Below, in pieces: positions 11,966-24,800 of a DNA stretch of 64,000 nt. Where the stretch lies: positions 62,001-126,000 of the forward strand of contig JAPEVC010000004.1 of assembly GCA_027946555.1 (NCBI GenBank). The letters are read 5' to 3'. The notes below the pieces were generated by a model that saw only the letters and a list, made by a program, of their open reading frames with translations, was not told the DNA's origin and did not search any database. How positions within the stretch are numbered: position 1 is the stretch's first letter; each line of letters starts with the position of its first letter. The position numbers and the translations under genes are program-made. The stretch is from Gnomoniopsis sp. IMI 355080 (Eukaryota > Ascomycota > Sordariomycetes > Diaporthales > Gnomoniaceae).

Positions 11966-14741
11966 TTACTTTCCTTTAAAGAAGTTCTCCGCGAGATCCT
12001 TCTTCTCATCAAAGGAGACCTCCTGGCTCATGGCCACCTTCAATAACCAATCCGACGACACTACCCTAGGCTTCATGTTCCCGTCGACCGCCATTTTCTC
12101 GAATTTTGGCCACAATTCCCTCTCCTGCTTGCTATTCGACGTCAGCAAGTATACCGGCTCTGGTCCCTGGCTGTCTTCCTCCGGGCGGGTGACCTTGATG
12201 GTCGAGGTTCGCCCGGTATACGTCTTGAAGATGGCCCCGTTAGCCTCAGCAATCGGCCTATAGCTGTCGGGACCACTCTTGATGGTCGTGGTGCAGTATA
12301 TGGGCGTTCCCCAGAGGAGCTTGCCCTTGTTTTGGCGTGCCCGGTCAATGGACTTCTTTAGCTTGATGCCAAACTGCTTCTCCCTCTCCTTGTCGTTGAG
12401 CCGGTAGTCCTCCACGTCGAGACGCTCGCCTTGCTCGAGACAATCGTCGATATATTTGGAGTTGATGACTTCGGGACCCTTGGCGAGAGTGCGGAGGAAT
12501 TTGATTGTCCGCATAATGGAAGGTGCCGCGAGGTAGTCGCACTGAGCATTCTCCTGGACGATCAATATGCCCATGGATCGCAATTTGCGCTATTGTGGCA
12601 CATTAGCAGATATACCGAATCCATGGCAACATGCGAAACTTACCCTATCTGCATCCTCCTTCTTCGCACTGTCGACCCACCCCTTGTAGCCTGTCAGGAC
12701 AATGCGCATGTCCACAGAGGGCAAACCAGGCTTATGCCTCTTGACAGGGCGCTGCTCTTCCTCTACATCATCATCTGCCTCGTGTGAAAGACTACTAGAA
12801 CGACGCTGCTCCGCAGCCTTCTTCTCACGTTCTTTCTCCCGTTCCTGCTCGACCTGATTTGCAGCTCGTTTACCACCGAACGGAGTGCTGCCGGTGGATT
12901 TCCTCTTCTTTTCCTTCTCATATAGCGCAATATCAGGTGCTAGGTCATGCAGTCTGCTCATCGCCGAAGCTTTGGCACTGCGGCTGATGCTCGAAAAAGC
13001 AGATGGTGTGTCGTTCTCTTTTCCGGGTTGAATATTTCGTGATCGGACTGGCGTAGCAGCAGCTTGTCCCCTTGTCTTGTCCCGAGGCGGAGCTGGCACA
13101 CCGAACTTCTTGGTCGTCTTCTCCGCATACTCCTCCTCGCCGTCGTTCATGATGTCAAATTCCGGGTGCTTTTGACGTCCCACGACCAAGCCAGCTGCAG
13201 GACCATTGACCTGTGCATTTTGCCTGGCCAGATTTCGGACCCTCCTATGATCTTCGTCTCCGCCAGGGTAATACATAGCATGAAGCCTCGACTCATCGAA
13301 CCAGGTCATGCCGATTACCTCGCCTAGGTTCGTGCGAGGAGGAAAGGTCGTGTACCGAGGATCTGTCAGGGCTTGCAACTCACACTTGGCATAGCTCTCT
13401 TCGACCCACAAGTGATTTACCATGGGAAGGTTCCAATCTTTAGCGGCTTCACACTTGTCGCCAGCTTTTCTAGCCGTGATCAAGTGCGTGTTATCCTGCT
13501 TCATGGACCCCGTGACCTCAGCGCCCGCAGCCTTGAGCAGGTTCTGTAGATAGGTGCGAGCTTCGCCTCCGTAATTTGAGACAGTGATACGGAGGCCCTT
13601 GAAACCCTCCATACCATGTTTAGGTACAGGGTAATGCAAGAGGCGCCGTAAGGGGTCCGTCCATTCATTCCTGTAAACGATATGGTAAAGCCAGGCTAGA
13701 TTGCCAACGTGCTTGCCATGCTGGGCGGCATAGATATACTCAGGTCCATCACGGAACTGGCATACGAACCAGTCGCAGTCTTGGGCCGTGGCATGAGGAT
13801 CGCCTCCACCACTCTTGATGAGGACCTGAAGGACTTTCCGTAAGGAGTCGGTCAGCTGCAGGTCCCACGACAGAGAAATTTTCTTATTTTTGAAGACGGT
13901 GAGTTTCTTGCGCGTGCCAGGCTGGTATGGCGGTTGGTCGGGGCGAGCAGACGTAGCGCCATCAAGATGTTGGCTAAGAGGAATGTCAACTTTGTCGTCG
14001 GGACCAGCGCGCTCAATTTCCGGGTCAGGAAGCTCATAAGGACCCTCATCGATCCTCTTGCCGAGGCGAAAGCAATCATCAAACCTAGACTGGGTCAGAA
14101 AGAATGATGTATGAAGTCTGTGGCGGAGGACAGGGACGGACCAATGAGGCAGGACAATTTTGCATTTCAAACCCTTGGATTTGGCCATCAGGGCTTTCGG
14201 CCCGTCTGCTGAGAGGGCACATATGTGGGTAGTCAAACGTCCGAGATCTTTGGATTCCGTACCGCCCAAGGCCAGAACGGCACCAGCAATGGCTTCTCTG
14301 TCAGTTACGGGAATTCCGTCACACGTCAAATTTACATCGGAGAATAGCAGCCGCGGGTCTGGAGAGTATGGGCGGATCTGAGCTTGTCGGTTCCTTTGTA
14401 GTGACACATTGATCCACGCAGGCTTGACTACAGGGACCATCATAGCTTCAGCCTCATTGTACTCTGGAAAGTCAATTGTGCAGGCCACAATATGTGTGCA
14501 GTGGGTAACAGGGAGATTGCCATTCTCATCTCTCTCGACAATCTCGGCACCGTATTTCTCGACTGTGGCTTTCAGCTGCATGGTGAAATCAGCAACGACG
14601 CAAATCTGTAGAAGCAGAGACACAGTGCCACAGCCTTACCGTCTTGGCCAGGTCCTCGGATAATTCTTTGCTCACGACGAATGCAATTGAGCACAGATCG
14701 AACAGACCCTTTTCTTTCTCGAGCTCTTTTTGGTTGGCCAT
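11966..14741 (-). CDS. RTT107: Multi-BRCT genome-stability scaffold, Rtt107/Brc1 family
   Basis: Proteins of this family bind phosphorylated H2A and Smc5/6 or Slx4 partners at stalled or damaged replication forks. Three exons (14640-14741, 12644-14575, 11966-12589) give 885 aa. The N-terminal half carries a BRCT array (FVVSKELSEDL, THIVACTIDFPEY, TTHICALSADGPKA). A further BRCT follows with GLRITVSNYGGEARTYL and DNTHLITARKAGDK. A basic, low-complexity linker at about 545-655 comes next, then the C-terminal tandem BRCT pair (MRIVLTGYKGW, ENAQCDYLAAPSIMRT, VVSSDWLLK). For intron 1 I chose the acceptor at 14576/14577, giving 64 nt with a TGCTGAT branch site. An earlier acceptor would leave a 34-nt intron. 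The gene is divergent from the GH81 glucanase. Confidence 0.9.
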
Positions 14742-16208
14742 ATTGGAGTTGTCCTCCGGTTTGGGACCGAGTCACTGGGACGCGTCAAAAGTGGAGGAGA
14801 CTTTGCATGCAGAGTATTGGGTTTGTTGGGCCAAGGTGCTGATCGGTACAAAAGAAAGGCGTTTGAGGATTCCTTTGCGCGTGAAGCAAATGTGTCGGCA
14901 GAGGTCGAGGCTTTCCGTGGTCAAAAAGACGTTTGGGTGGCAATCAGCATATTGCAAATGTACGGTAGTCAATGTTTGGACGCGCCAGGCGCGATCTGAC
15001 TAAATTGAACAGGGTTCCACCAAAACGCGAGAAAGGCACGACCACAGGGCCTCTGCACCGTGGCCGAGGTTCAAGCGACCCTGGGTCAAGCTACATGCAC
15101 CCATGTTCCCAGCCAGCCAGCAAAAGGACTGCTGCAAGCCAAGAGGTGGCAGGGACATACGATATCATGAGGTGCCCAGGGTTCGGGTTCGCTTAGAGGG
15201 TCCTCTTGTCAAGACTCTCTGCCGGTAGCCGGCCGAATAGCACCACTATGTGCGTAGTGTATCCTACCCCAGGAATGCGACCAGTCCTCCTATTCGACCG
15301 TCCTGGCAGGTGACTACAATGTCAGCCACATCAGCAGACAAATAGCCAAAACAATAGACTCGAGCTGCCAAGCACTTCTCCTCGGCCATGACGACGTCGG
15401 CTTCGATAGATTGCAGCGGGCCCAGCCTAAGAAGCGGCGCCAACCGCGACTAGTCCTGCATGGAGATCTTGTGTGTCTCCTAGTCCGAGTCTGCTACCCA
15501 GGGTCGTGGTAACGGTCGTCTCGAGGCTGTGTCACAAGGCTGACTATCATTGAATTGGTCCGGGATGGAGGGAACCATTCACCCTCCAACTTCTTGCGGA
15601 TAGGCTGCAGGCCACGAACCACTCAAAATCCGGGGTCAAGATGTGCGGCCTTGCTGTATGGAGATCTCTCCCTGCAGTTCGACTCGTGCAGGACTCTTCA
15701 AGATGACCTATCAAGATACCAATCCTGTCATAAGAACAGGTTTCCCCAGCATTCCTGCCCTAAACGTTTCCTTCGTCGGTCATTCTACGGACATATGTGT
15801 GCCTTGTGGCCACGTTCGATCTGCCCTTAGCCGCGGACACTTGACTGTGGGAAGCTTGGAGGTCACGACGGTCCATCATTCATTCCAGTCGCCGTCGCTC
15901 TCCCGCCCCGCCATCCCACTAGGCCGGGACAAGAAAAAAACAAGGTACAACTTTTTTCCTCACTTCTCAGACACCCAGCCACTTGATCACCAGCTTCTAG
16001 AATTTGGCATCACGTTTTCCTTGGGCCATCGCATGCCCTAGCCTCCCTGACGATTGTGGTATACGCATGACTGTTGACATGGCGGAACGCTCTCCGTCTT
16101 GAGGTATAAGAGGAGATGGCAAGGGCCAGGTGGAATTGACTACTCTCAGGACTCTTCTCGTCGAGGACAGACTTTTGTATATTCTCTGGCGTTTATGAGA
16201 GCAGAGTC
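14742..16208. promoter_or_regulatory. Divergent spacer RTT107/GH81, no gene seen
   Basis: These 1.47 kb contain only short, unconvincing open frames. On the right a TATA-like TATAAG at 16105-16110 lies about 100 nt before the GH81 start codon and is a good core-promoter candidate. No repeat or RNA gene is evident. Confidence 0.45.
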
Positions 16209-19041
16209 ATGATGTTGCCGTATTTGCTGCTGACAGCTCTACAGCTGCTCTCCTGTCAAGGGAGACCGTTCGAGCCCAGAGAACTTGACACAATTTCATG
16301 TTCGGAGGTACAGACAGTCGCGCCTCAGCCTGCTCAAACACTGCGCAAGGAGGAGGTACTCTTGGGCTCTTCGTCGTTCGATTCTTCATCAGTCGGCTCT
16401 TCATCATACCCTACTACAGTGAGTATCCATAACAATACTTACCTTCGCATAGAATGGCAACTTACTCTTGTTAGGACATCACAGCTATACAAAGTCTAGT
16501 CTCTGTAACCACCGTCACAGTCATCACAATTGCAGTGCCAACAGGAACGGTTCAGATCTTGCCCACCCCAACAGTCGAGGGAGACACCACTGGTTCCGTC
16601 CATACGAGTCTAGAGACTTCAGGTCACAACCTGGCGAACCCTCTCTTGACCAGCGACATTTCCGCTCCCACAAGCCTGATTTCGACTGCAACAACCATGG
16701 TCATCAAACACCCGACTTACAATCTGCCTGTGGTCTCCACCAACATCTTCCAGCCCATTGCAACTGATGCTCCTCCTTCTCAGATTCCTCAGCGGACTGA
16801 CCACCCTGTGCCACGACTCGGCATTCAGCAATCAGGCCCCGGAATCTCTACCAATAAGTTTTTCCAGAACTTCTTTCTCGGCACTCAGGCCTCAGGGACA
16901 TGGCTGCATCCTTACTCTGTCGCTTGGTCCAAGGGCGCGGGCACCACCCTAAGCTGGGGCATGGCTGTTTCTCACATTGATGCGGACAAGCTTGCCCTAG
17001 GACCAATCAATGCATACGGCGCAGTAGACTACTTTATAAACCCCGTTGGCATCCAGTCTCTCGTGCTCTCCGCCGCCGAGCTTGGTTCTAGTACTAATCT
17101 CACCACGGCCAACATCACTGATATGTCTGCGGTGGTGCAGCTCCGGCCTGCTCCCTCGGAAACCCCAGCTATCGAGTTTCCGCTCACCCAAGGCGCCGGC
17201 TTTGTCACGGGTATCTACCATGGCGTGACGCCCGTGATCCAGTCGGGTGTCTTCTTCCTGACTGTCACCAAGGTCGACACGCAGCCGCGTACGGGAGTGA
17301 CCAAGTACAGCCTTGCGTTGAATGACGGCACGACTTGGTACTTGTACGCCACCAGCACGGACGGCTCGACGTTGGATCTGCAGGTCGTGAACAACGGCCT
17401 CATACAAGCTACTTCCACGTTCACAGGGACAATTCAGGTAGCCAAGGATCCCAACGGTGCCGGCGAGGCGCTATATGATGCAACTTGCGGCTCTTATGCT
17501 ACCGGCGCAATCGTCTCGGGTACGGCTGTGGGCATGGAGGGGACTTACGGTTTCACATTTCAACAGGCCGGGTTAAGCGGTGCGCCGCTGTTGATGTTCG
17601 CCTTACCACACCACGTGCAGTCCTTCGACAATGCTACAAACTCGTCTCTGCAGTCGGCGCTTCAGCTGCAAACCACCACGAAGGGCATTGCAACTGCCGT
17701 TGTGGCGAACTCATGGACGATGGTTGAGGCAAGGCTGCCTGTGAGCATATCGTTTCTGCCCTGGTCACCTACGGAGGGAAGTAAAAAGACTTTGTCTGCC
17801 GCCACCGCCGCCAGGATTCTGGCTGTTGCTCAGTCGGAGCTCAGTCAGGATATCTCGGCCCAGACAAACTTGAATTCAATGTACTACAGTGGCAAGGCAT
17901 GTACTCCAAGACCGCCCAGTTATTCTCCAGACTTTCTAACACATCGCGCAGGCCTTTGCAAAGTTCGCCATGATCTTGTCTGTTGTATACGACATGCTCG
18001 GAGAAACGGCCCTGGCAGCCGCCGGTCTCGAGGAACTGAAATCGGCCTTCTCTGTCTTCACCAACAACACGCAGATCTACCCCCTCGTTTATGAATCTGC
18101 TTGGGGCGGCGTTGTCTCCTCAGCAAGCTATGTGACTGGGGACTCCGGCGCCGATTTTGGCAACACCTACTACAACGATCATCACTTCCACTATGGCTAC
18201 CACGTCCTCACTGCCGCCATCATCGGTCACCTCGACGGCACATGGCTCACGGCTAACAAGGACTGGGTCAACATGCTTGTCAGAGACTATGCTAATCCCT
18301 CATCCGCTGATCCCTTCTTCCCAGTCAACCGGATGTTCGACTGGTACCATGGGCACTCGTTTGCTCACGGGCTCTTCGAGTCCGCCGACGGGCGCGATCA
18401 AGAGTCTTCGAGCGAGGATACCATGGCTTCATACGCCATAAAGATGTGGGGCATGGTGTCCGGCGACGCGAACATGGCCGCTCGTGGCAACCTGATGCTC
18501 GCCGTACAGGCTCGCTCGCTGAATCTGTACTATCTGTACTCCGATGGCAATACGGTCGAGCCAAGCGACTTTGTGGGGAACCGCGTCGCGGGTATCCTGT
18601 TCGAAAACAAGATTGATCACACGACGTACTTTGGCACAAATATTGAGTATATAGAGGGCATCCATATGCTGCCGCTGCTGCCGTCGACACCGTTCATTCG
18701 TCCGGCAAACTTTGTTGAGCAGGAGTGGGCACAGTACTTCGACGACGGTCGGGCGGATAGTGTGGTTGGCGGGTGGAAGGGCGTGTTGTATGGTGACTAC
18801 TCGACGATCGACCCGGAGGGCGCATTTGCGTTTTTCAACCAATCGACGTTCGACTCGAGTTGGTTGGACGGTGGAGCGAGTTTGACGTGGTATCTGGCTT
18901 TCGCGGCTGGTAAGTTTCGCCTTTCTTCCCCCTCTCCCTCTCTCCCAAAGGTTTCTTCGATCCTTTGCCTCTCTTCGTACCTCTCGACAGTGAGAACTTG
19001 TTGCTGATCATCTTTTACGAATAGCACTCGCTGGTCTCTAG
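16209..19041 (+). CDS. Secreted GH81 endo-1,3-beta-glucanase
   Basis: GH81 enzymes cut beta-1,3-glucan internally and in fungi act in wall remodelling, septum separation or attack on foreign walls. Four exons (16209-16418, 16475-17896, 17952-18909, 19025-19041) give 868 aa. A signal peptide covers about residues 1-18. A Ser/Thr-rich stretch runs to about residue 150, then the GH81 beta-sandwich begins (HPVPRLGI, NKFFQNFFLG, WLHPYSVAWSKG). The catalytic (alpha/alpha)6 part shows YYNDHHFHYGYH (610s-620s) and DGRDQESSSEDT (690-701) with the conserved Glu pair 695/699. Intron 2 appears to use a GC donor (AAG|GCATGT), with a CTAAC branch site and CGCAG acceptor. Only that junction gives the family sequence MYYSGKAFAKFAM. 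The last exon codes just five residues. There is no GPI signal. Confidence 0.94.
17897..17951 (+). other. Probable GC-AG intron in the GH81 gene
   Basis: The 55-nt intron starts GCATGT and ends CGCAG, with TTCTAACACA as a good branch site. Using the nearby GT, four bases later, would shift the frame and destroy the conserved KAFAKFAM segment. Thus a GC donor is the simplest reading. Confidence 0.8.
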
Positions 19042-20013
19042 AAGAGATCTGGTGAGAAGTTGGCTGAGGACGACGCCTCACTCACATCCTTGTTCTACAA
19101 CTACTTCATTTTCATCGAACAATCCTGGGCTTGGGAATCATTCCTCGATTGTTTTTCTTGGTTAGGTTCTTTCGTCCTGCATTTCAACGGCTGCATTTAA
19201 CACGGAGCTTTCTACTTCTCGCTGCATTGTTTGGAATGGGACTAGACGTGCATTGGGCGGGGCATTGTGCAGAATCATTGGGACACGACGGTCGTTGATG
19301 AGCATCAGTTGCAGATCTTTCAACCTGCTATGAGAGATGAATTTGTTATCATGTTATTCGGCATTGCTTCTGTACGATGGTGACGGATTTGTTAAATACC
19401 CAATTCAATACCCGCTTCAACACCTGCATCTAGAATTCACCTACGCAGCAGCCCAATCTCGGGCATCCAAAGCAAAGAATGATTTCGGTAATACTACCCA
19501 CAAGTCCCGTAGCAATTCTCAGGCTCACGGGTACGTAGAGAGGAGGCGACAGTAGGCTTCTCTGTTTCCTGGGTTTCCCCAAAAAGATTGGCCGTCGCAC
19601 AAATAGGTGGGTCGTTTTCCACCTATCCAGTGTGGAGTTTCGAGGACACGGGCCGTCATCACACCACCAAAGCGGTACAATCGCCCTGACTCGACCACGA
19701 ACAGTCGACTGTTGTGTCTGGAACATGCCATTTAAATTATGGGTTGTCACACGACTACTAAGGACATATATCTTTCTGAGCATGGCCGTTGAAAATGATT
19801 TCAAAGTTTTTTGTATTTCATTAAAAGGAGCACTTGCCACTCCATCGTAGCCGGCTCAACTTATAATCCTATTCCAGAAAAAGCCCGCTTCATTTGGTAT
19901 CCCCCAAAACTCCAGCGCCGTGGTATTCCATTTCCCATTAATTATCATGTCAAAAAGGCTTAGCCAGCCAGGGAAAACAAAAGCAGATCACCGTAAGTCA
20001 AAGAGACCTCCGC
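19042..20013. other. Convergent spacer GH81/glycerol kinase, no gene seen
   Basis: These 972 bp lie between two stop codons on opposite strands. They should carry both 3' UTRs. The short frames inside show no recognisable product. Confidence 0.55.
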
Positions 20014-21880
20014 CTACTCATCATCGGACATCCAACCCCGACTCATTTCCACGGCTTGATTCCACTTCTTGAATCTCTTGAGAGCCTGTTCACGACTCTG
20101 GCTCGGCTGGAAGACCTTGCGGCCCTTGCGGTTCACCTCCTTGAGATCATCAAGCTCCTTCCAAACACCCGTCGCCAGGCCGGCAGCAATTGCCGCACCC
20201 AGTGCGGTGGTCTCGCGCATCGCGGGCCGATCAACGGGGATCCCGCTGATGTCTGCTTGTGTCTGCATGCACAGGTCTGAGTTGCTCAAGCCTCCATCGA
20301 CGGCCAGGATCTGCAGCTTCTTGCCGCTGTCCTGCTCCATGGAGTCGAGGATGGCTTTGGTCTGGAAGCATGTGGCCTCGAGCGTGGCGCGAGCAATATG
20401 ACCCTTCTGGGTGTGTTGTGTCATGCCAAAGATGGTGCCCTTGGCCGAGTCGATCCAGTACGGCGCAAAGAGTCCACTGAAGGCAGTCACAAACACGACG
20501 CCGCCGTTGTCCGGCACAGACTGGGCAACCTCTTCAATTTGGTCGGACTTGTCAAAGAAGCCCATGTTGTTGATGAGGAATTTGACGCCCGCCCCGGCGA
20601 CAGCGATGCTGCCTTCCAGAGCGTAGACGGGCTTGCGCCCAGCGCCAAAATCATAGGCGACGGTCGCAAGGAGGCCATGGGATGAAATGACGGGCTCCTC
20701 GCCGACGTTGTACAGGATGAAGCCGCCTGTGCCATAGGTGTTCTTGGCCTGGCCGGGCTGGAAGCCGCATTGGCCAACGAGTGCGCTGGATTGGTCGCCG
20801 AGGCAGCCAGCGATGCTTGTGCCTTTGAGAGGACCGCGGCAGAGTTTGCCGAAGGCCTCGGGGTCAGATGAGGGTACAATGCGTGGGAGAGCGCACTTGG
20901 TGGGGTCAATGTCAAAGAAGCCGAGGAGTTTCTCATCGTACTTCATGGTGCGCAGGTTCATGAACATAGTGCGGCTGGCATTGCTGCTGTCAGTGACGTG
21001 GACAGGGTTCTCCGCGTCAACGCCGCCATTGAGGCGGTAGATGAGCCAAGAGTCGACGGTGCCAAAAGCCAAGCGGCTTTCATCGTATGCCTCCTTGACG
21101 GCGGGAACGTTCTGGATGAGCCACATGAGCTTGACGCTGCTAGGGTAGGTGCTGAGAGGCATGCCGCACGCCTGAGCGAGATCATCGGCGCCGGGGCGGC
21201 CCTTGAGCTCCCGGACGAGGTGGTTGGTGCGGGTGTCTGGCCACACGACGGCGTTGTACAGGGGCTCGCCAGTCGTCTTGTCCCAGACGACGGTGGTCTC
21301 CCTTTGGTTGGTGATGCCTATTGAGCGAATGGACTTGGCTGAGTAACCCTTCAACTCAAACTCAGCAACGGCACCCTCGATACACTCCTCGACGGAGCTG
21401 AGCAGCTCAAGCGGGTCATGCTCGTGCCAACTGTGAGAGTTGTTAGAGGCCTTGCTTTCTTTTATCAATCTCGATTCAAGGGAGCTGGGATACTTACCCA
21501 GACTGAGGGTATAGGTTGTCAAACTCAATCTGGTGGTTTGCAACAGGCTCGCCTTCACCATTGAAGATGAGAAAGCGAGAAGAAGTGGTGCCTTGGTCGA
21601 TGCTACCAACGAACCATTGTTCTTCTTGCTCGAGCTCGGTCTCCTGAATTTCTTGTGGCAGAACGTCCTCAAGCAACTCCACCTCGGGCTCGGGTGTGAG
21701 TGGTGTGGAGACAGCGAGGTTTTTGTCCTCGACAAACTCTACGTCAAAGGCATCTGATTTCTCTTCCAGGGGAGTAATGAGGCTAATGGTGCCGATTTCC
21801 TCGTCGAGGCGAGCCCGCTTGGTGTCCCGAAGGGTGGCCATGTGAGGAGCTGGCCTCCTGGCGTTGGTTGTGGTGATCAT
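20014..21880 (-). CDS. GUT1: Glycerol kinase
   Basis: The enzyme phosphorylates glycerol with ATP to glycerol 3-phosphate, the first step of glycerol use. Two exons (21498-21880, 20014-21430) with a 67-nt intron give 599 aa. The FGGY kinase fold starts at GSIDQGTTSSRFLIF (about 92-106). Later motifs are GITNQRETTVVWD, the second-domain TYGTGGFILYN, and the C-terminal GGLSNSDLCMQTQADI and ALGAAIAAGLA. An acidic extension of about 90 residues precedes the kinase fold, longer than in bacterial enzymes. A second in-frame ATG at codon 14 (MATLRDTK) is an alternative start. The protein ends in an acidic SDDE. It is convergent with the GH81 gene and has an unusually long gene-free upstream region. 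Confidence 0.95.
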
Positions 21881-24800
21881 TTTGACGGAGAAGCCGAAAG
21901 GGCTGGATGGGGGGAAGGTGAGATAATGTAAGGAAGAGTATGGATAGTTGGGTACAAGGCGCCAAGCCGGAAACGCTTTAGGTTGAGCGGGAGGGGAGGA
22001 AGTTCGGTGTAGTTTGTGGCGGGTGATAGGGCGGCTTGCAGTTGTGAGGGCTCGGTAAGGATGGTGATCCTGGACTGTAACGTGGTTCGGTATGGCAAGT
22101 CGCCCTAGTTCCTAGCCGGAGATTGGTGGACAGTGAGGATGTGCTCGAAGCCGTGGGGGATGCTTATATGGATGTTGGATATAGCGTGGGAGGTAGTGGT
22201 GGTGGTCAAGAGGTGGTTCTTGGTGAAGCAGTGGGTATTGGTATAAGATTCTTGTTGTTGTTGTACTTGGTCTTGGTCTTGGTGTGAAGAAGGACCTGAG
22301 AGCAGTATGGAAAAAAGGATAGATAGGTTGGGTCATGGCGAGAGAGAGGAGCCTCGGCTGGAGGACAAGAAGAGCCCGGGCGCTATTTGAATTATTTTCG
22401 GATTGGGAGCGATGCTCCGGGAGCAACGCCCAGGTACAAGGAGGGTAGGGACTTGACGTGTGCGGAGGAGGACCAGACAATACGGGGTACCAAGCACCAA
22501 GCACCAAGCACGGGCAGCACGGCTGGGGTACAAAGTACGCAGTCACGGGCTGGCACGCGATGGCCAAGGCCGAATATCAGAGTATGTTCGGTGGGGCTGC
22601 GTCAGTGACACTTTGCAGTGTGTGCATGGTTTGGCGGGCGACAGCGATCCGAAAGGATCCTTGGAGACCTTGGAAAGCCAGCACAGGCCCAAAGAAGCTA
22701 GGCACGTCATGGGGTTGTCATGGGACGTAACCGTCTTGGCGATCTTGTTCGTGGGGCTGAAGGACAACCCGGGCGGGCCAGGCAGCCCCAACAGCGCCCC
22801 AGCAAAAGGCTCGATCACTGCCTATTGGCGGAAGAATAGCGGGGCAGGCCAGTGGACGCACAGTAGGACCCAGGGCTCTGGACACTGCATGCGTAGCGGA
22901 TACCTACCCAAAGGAAGAATGTTCTGGATCAGCAGGAGTGCATCGCCGGCAGCCACACGCAGAAACGTCAAGAAACCGAAGGCTGCAGAAAACGTTTCCA
23001 TTCATTTTGGAGGCTCCACAATACTCAGTCCTCCGTACCACTTGCCACATGCGAACGGTCCAATCCAGGAGCACCCTTTCACCCCCACGAATCTCCATCA
23101 ACACCCATCATCCCTCCCTCCAGGCCATTCAACCCCGCAAGCCCGCATCTTGATCCCGTCCGGAGTCAAAGTCAAATTCGAGTCGCCCAGAACCCAACTG
23201 TGGATCCTCACAATTCAATGTTTCATTTGGCAGTCTCGGCACTCTGGGCACCCCGCGCATCTGGCTCTCATGTGAGCATTCTCCAGTTTCAGTCGACCTC
23301 GATGCCATCGTGAGCCTTGCTGTCGCCCTCTACAAAAGCACGGCCTGCAGCCATCGAGATTGCCTCAACAAAACGGAAATTTCTCAAGCATGTCTCAAGC
23401 CCAAGACATGATCTACACCGAGATCTGGAGCTAAATTTAACAACGCACACATTTACCTTTGCTATCTCCCGCGGCCCTCGCCTCCCAACCAAGACCCATA
23501 GCAATCACGCGGACACTCTCACCCCGTTCTGGAACACTCACGGTGCTGGTCCGTTTTCCGTCCACACGATTCGACACACACTACTCGTTTCCGCCAGCAG
23601 ATCGATACACAAGTTTCGATGCATAAGAGGTGTGGGTCGTCTTCCCACATCTTCTCATTGTTGGCCAGCAGGCCAGTGGACCGTCGTATTTCTCTATAAT
23701 TCTCTCGGCTTCTCTTACCTACCTTCTGCACCGGCACGCCGGCCGAAACTGGCACATGAAACTTTTACTTGGGGTTACACCGTTATCTAGATGTACAGTA
23801 CCATACATAGAATCAAGCTGCAGTGTGCAGCTCATGCAGGTCCACCGATACCGCTGCCGCCGTCAGGCGAGGTTCATGCACATGAGGTGCCATCGACATG
23901 GATTTCACACGCTCCTGGACTCTAATGATCTGGGCCGCAGTCGCCCGCTCTAATCTCTCCCGACCGGTCAAACTACACAGGATCGGCATTGCGAATTCCC
24001 TTATCGAACCGTCACGATCTTAACTACTTGGAGTTGTAGTCTCCTTGGTACGAACAGGCCGGTGGCCTGGACAATTCTTGTTCACCGACCGAAGGACTAA
24101 CAACAGCAAACGAAAGTGCCGTTTCCCGCGAGGCTCGGCTTACCCGTTACAGACGTCCGAAAAGTCAACAAGGAATGTCACACCCCTCGGCCTGGGCCAG
24201 CCTAGGCACTTGCTTGGCTTTGGGCTGTTTCACAACATAGCAGCCAACGGATTAGCAGCCACGGCAAACTCTAACCCAGTTATTACTTTTCTCTCTCCAA
24301 TGATGTGAATCCTTACTCCTGTAGGAACCTGTTGCTGCCAGCGTTGCAAGTAGCAAATCGCGAGGCGGATCTCTTGCCACCGATGAGTGTGCATGATATC
24401 CCCGCGGGGACTCGGTGCCCTCATTATCACGATCGCAACATGGGGTCCCAGCAAACAAGCGGTCCGGGGCTCCGGGAGTGTACTTGTTGGTCCACAATTG
24501 GGCTTCAACACCAACCTGCGGGGCTGGAAATCATCGTGAGTGGCCCGGGGGACTTGTCCACGATCTCCTGTGCACCCTCGCGTTCCTGTGACCTAGCGGC
24601 TCCCTAGTCGGCCGGTCTGGGTGATCGACGATCAATTTGCCGGTCTCGTATCCTGCAAGAAAAGGAAGGAGGCGTAAGGGAGACAGCCGTTACTTCCTCC
24701 CCCCACATCCCCTATCCGGCCCTTTGTGACCTCACGATGTTCGCGCAGCCGTGTCCCCCCCGCTCCTCTTCACGCTTTATTCTCTCTGACTTTTGCATTC

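Noticed and set aside
14606..14639. 34-nt first intron for the Rtt107-like gene
   Set aside because: The acceptor at 14606/14607 keeps the frame but would leave an intron far below the usual fungal minimum and without a branch site. The acceptor at 14576/14577 gives 64 nt, a TGCTGAT branch site and a better BRCT sequence.
22460..23275. 271-codon open frame, plus strand
   Set aside because: It begins with GTG rather than ATG, has no recognisable domain, and its composition looks like a chance frame in GC-rich sequence upstream of glycerol kinase.
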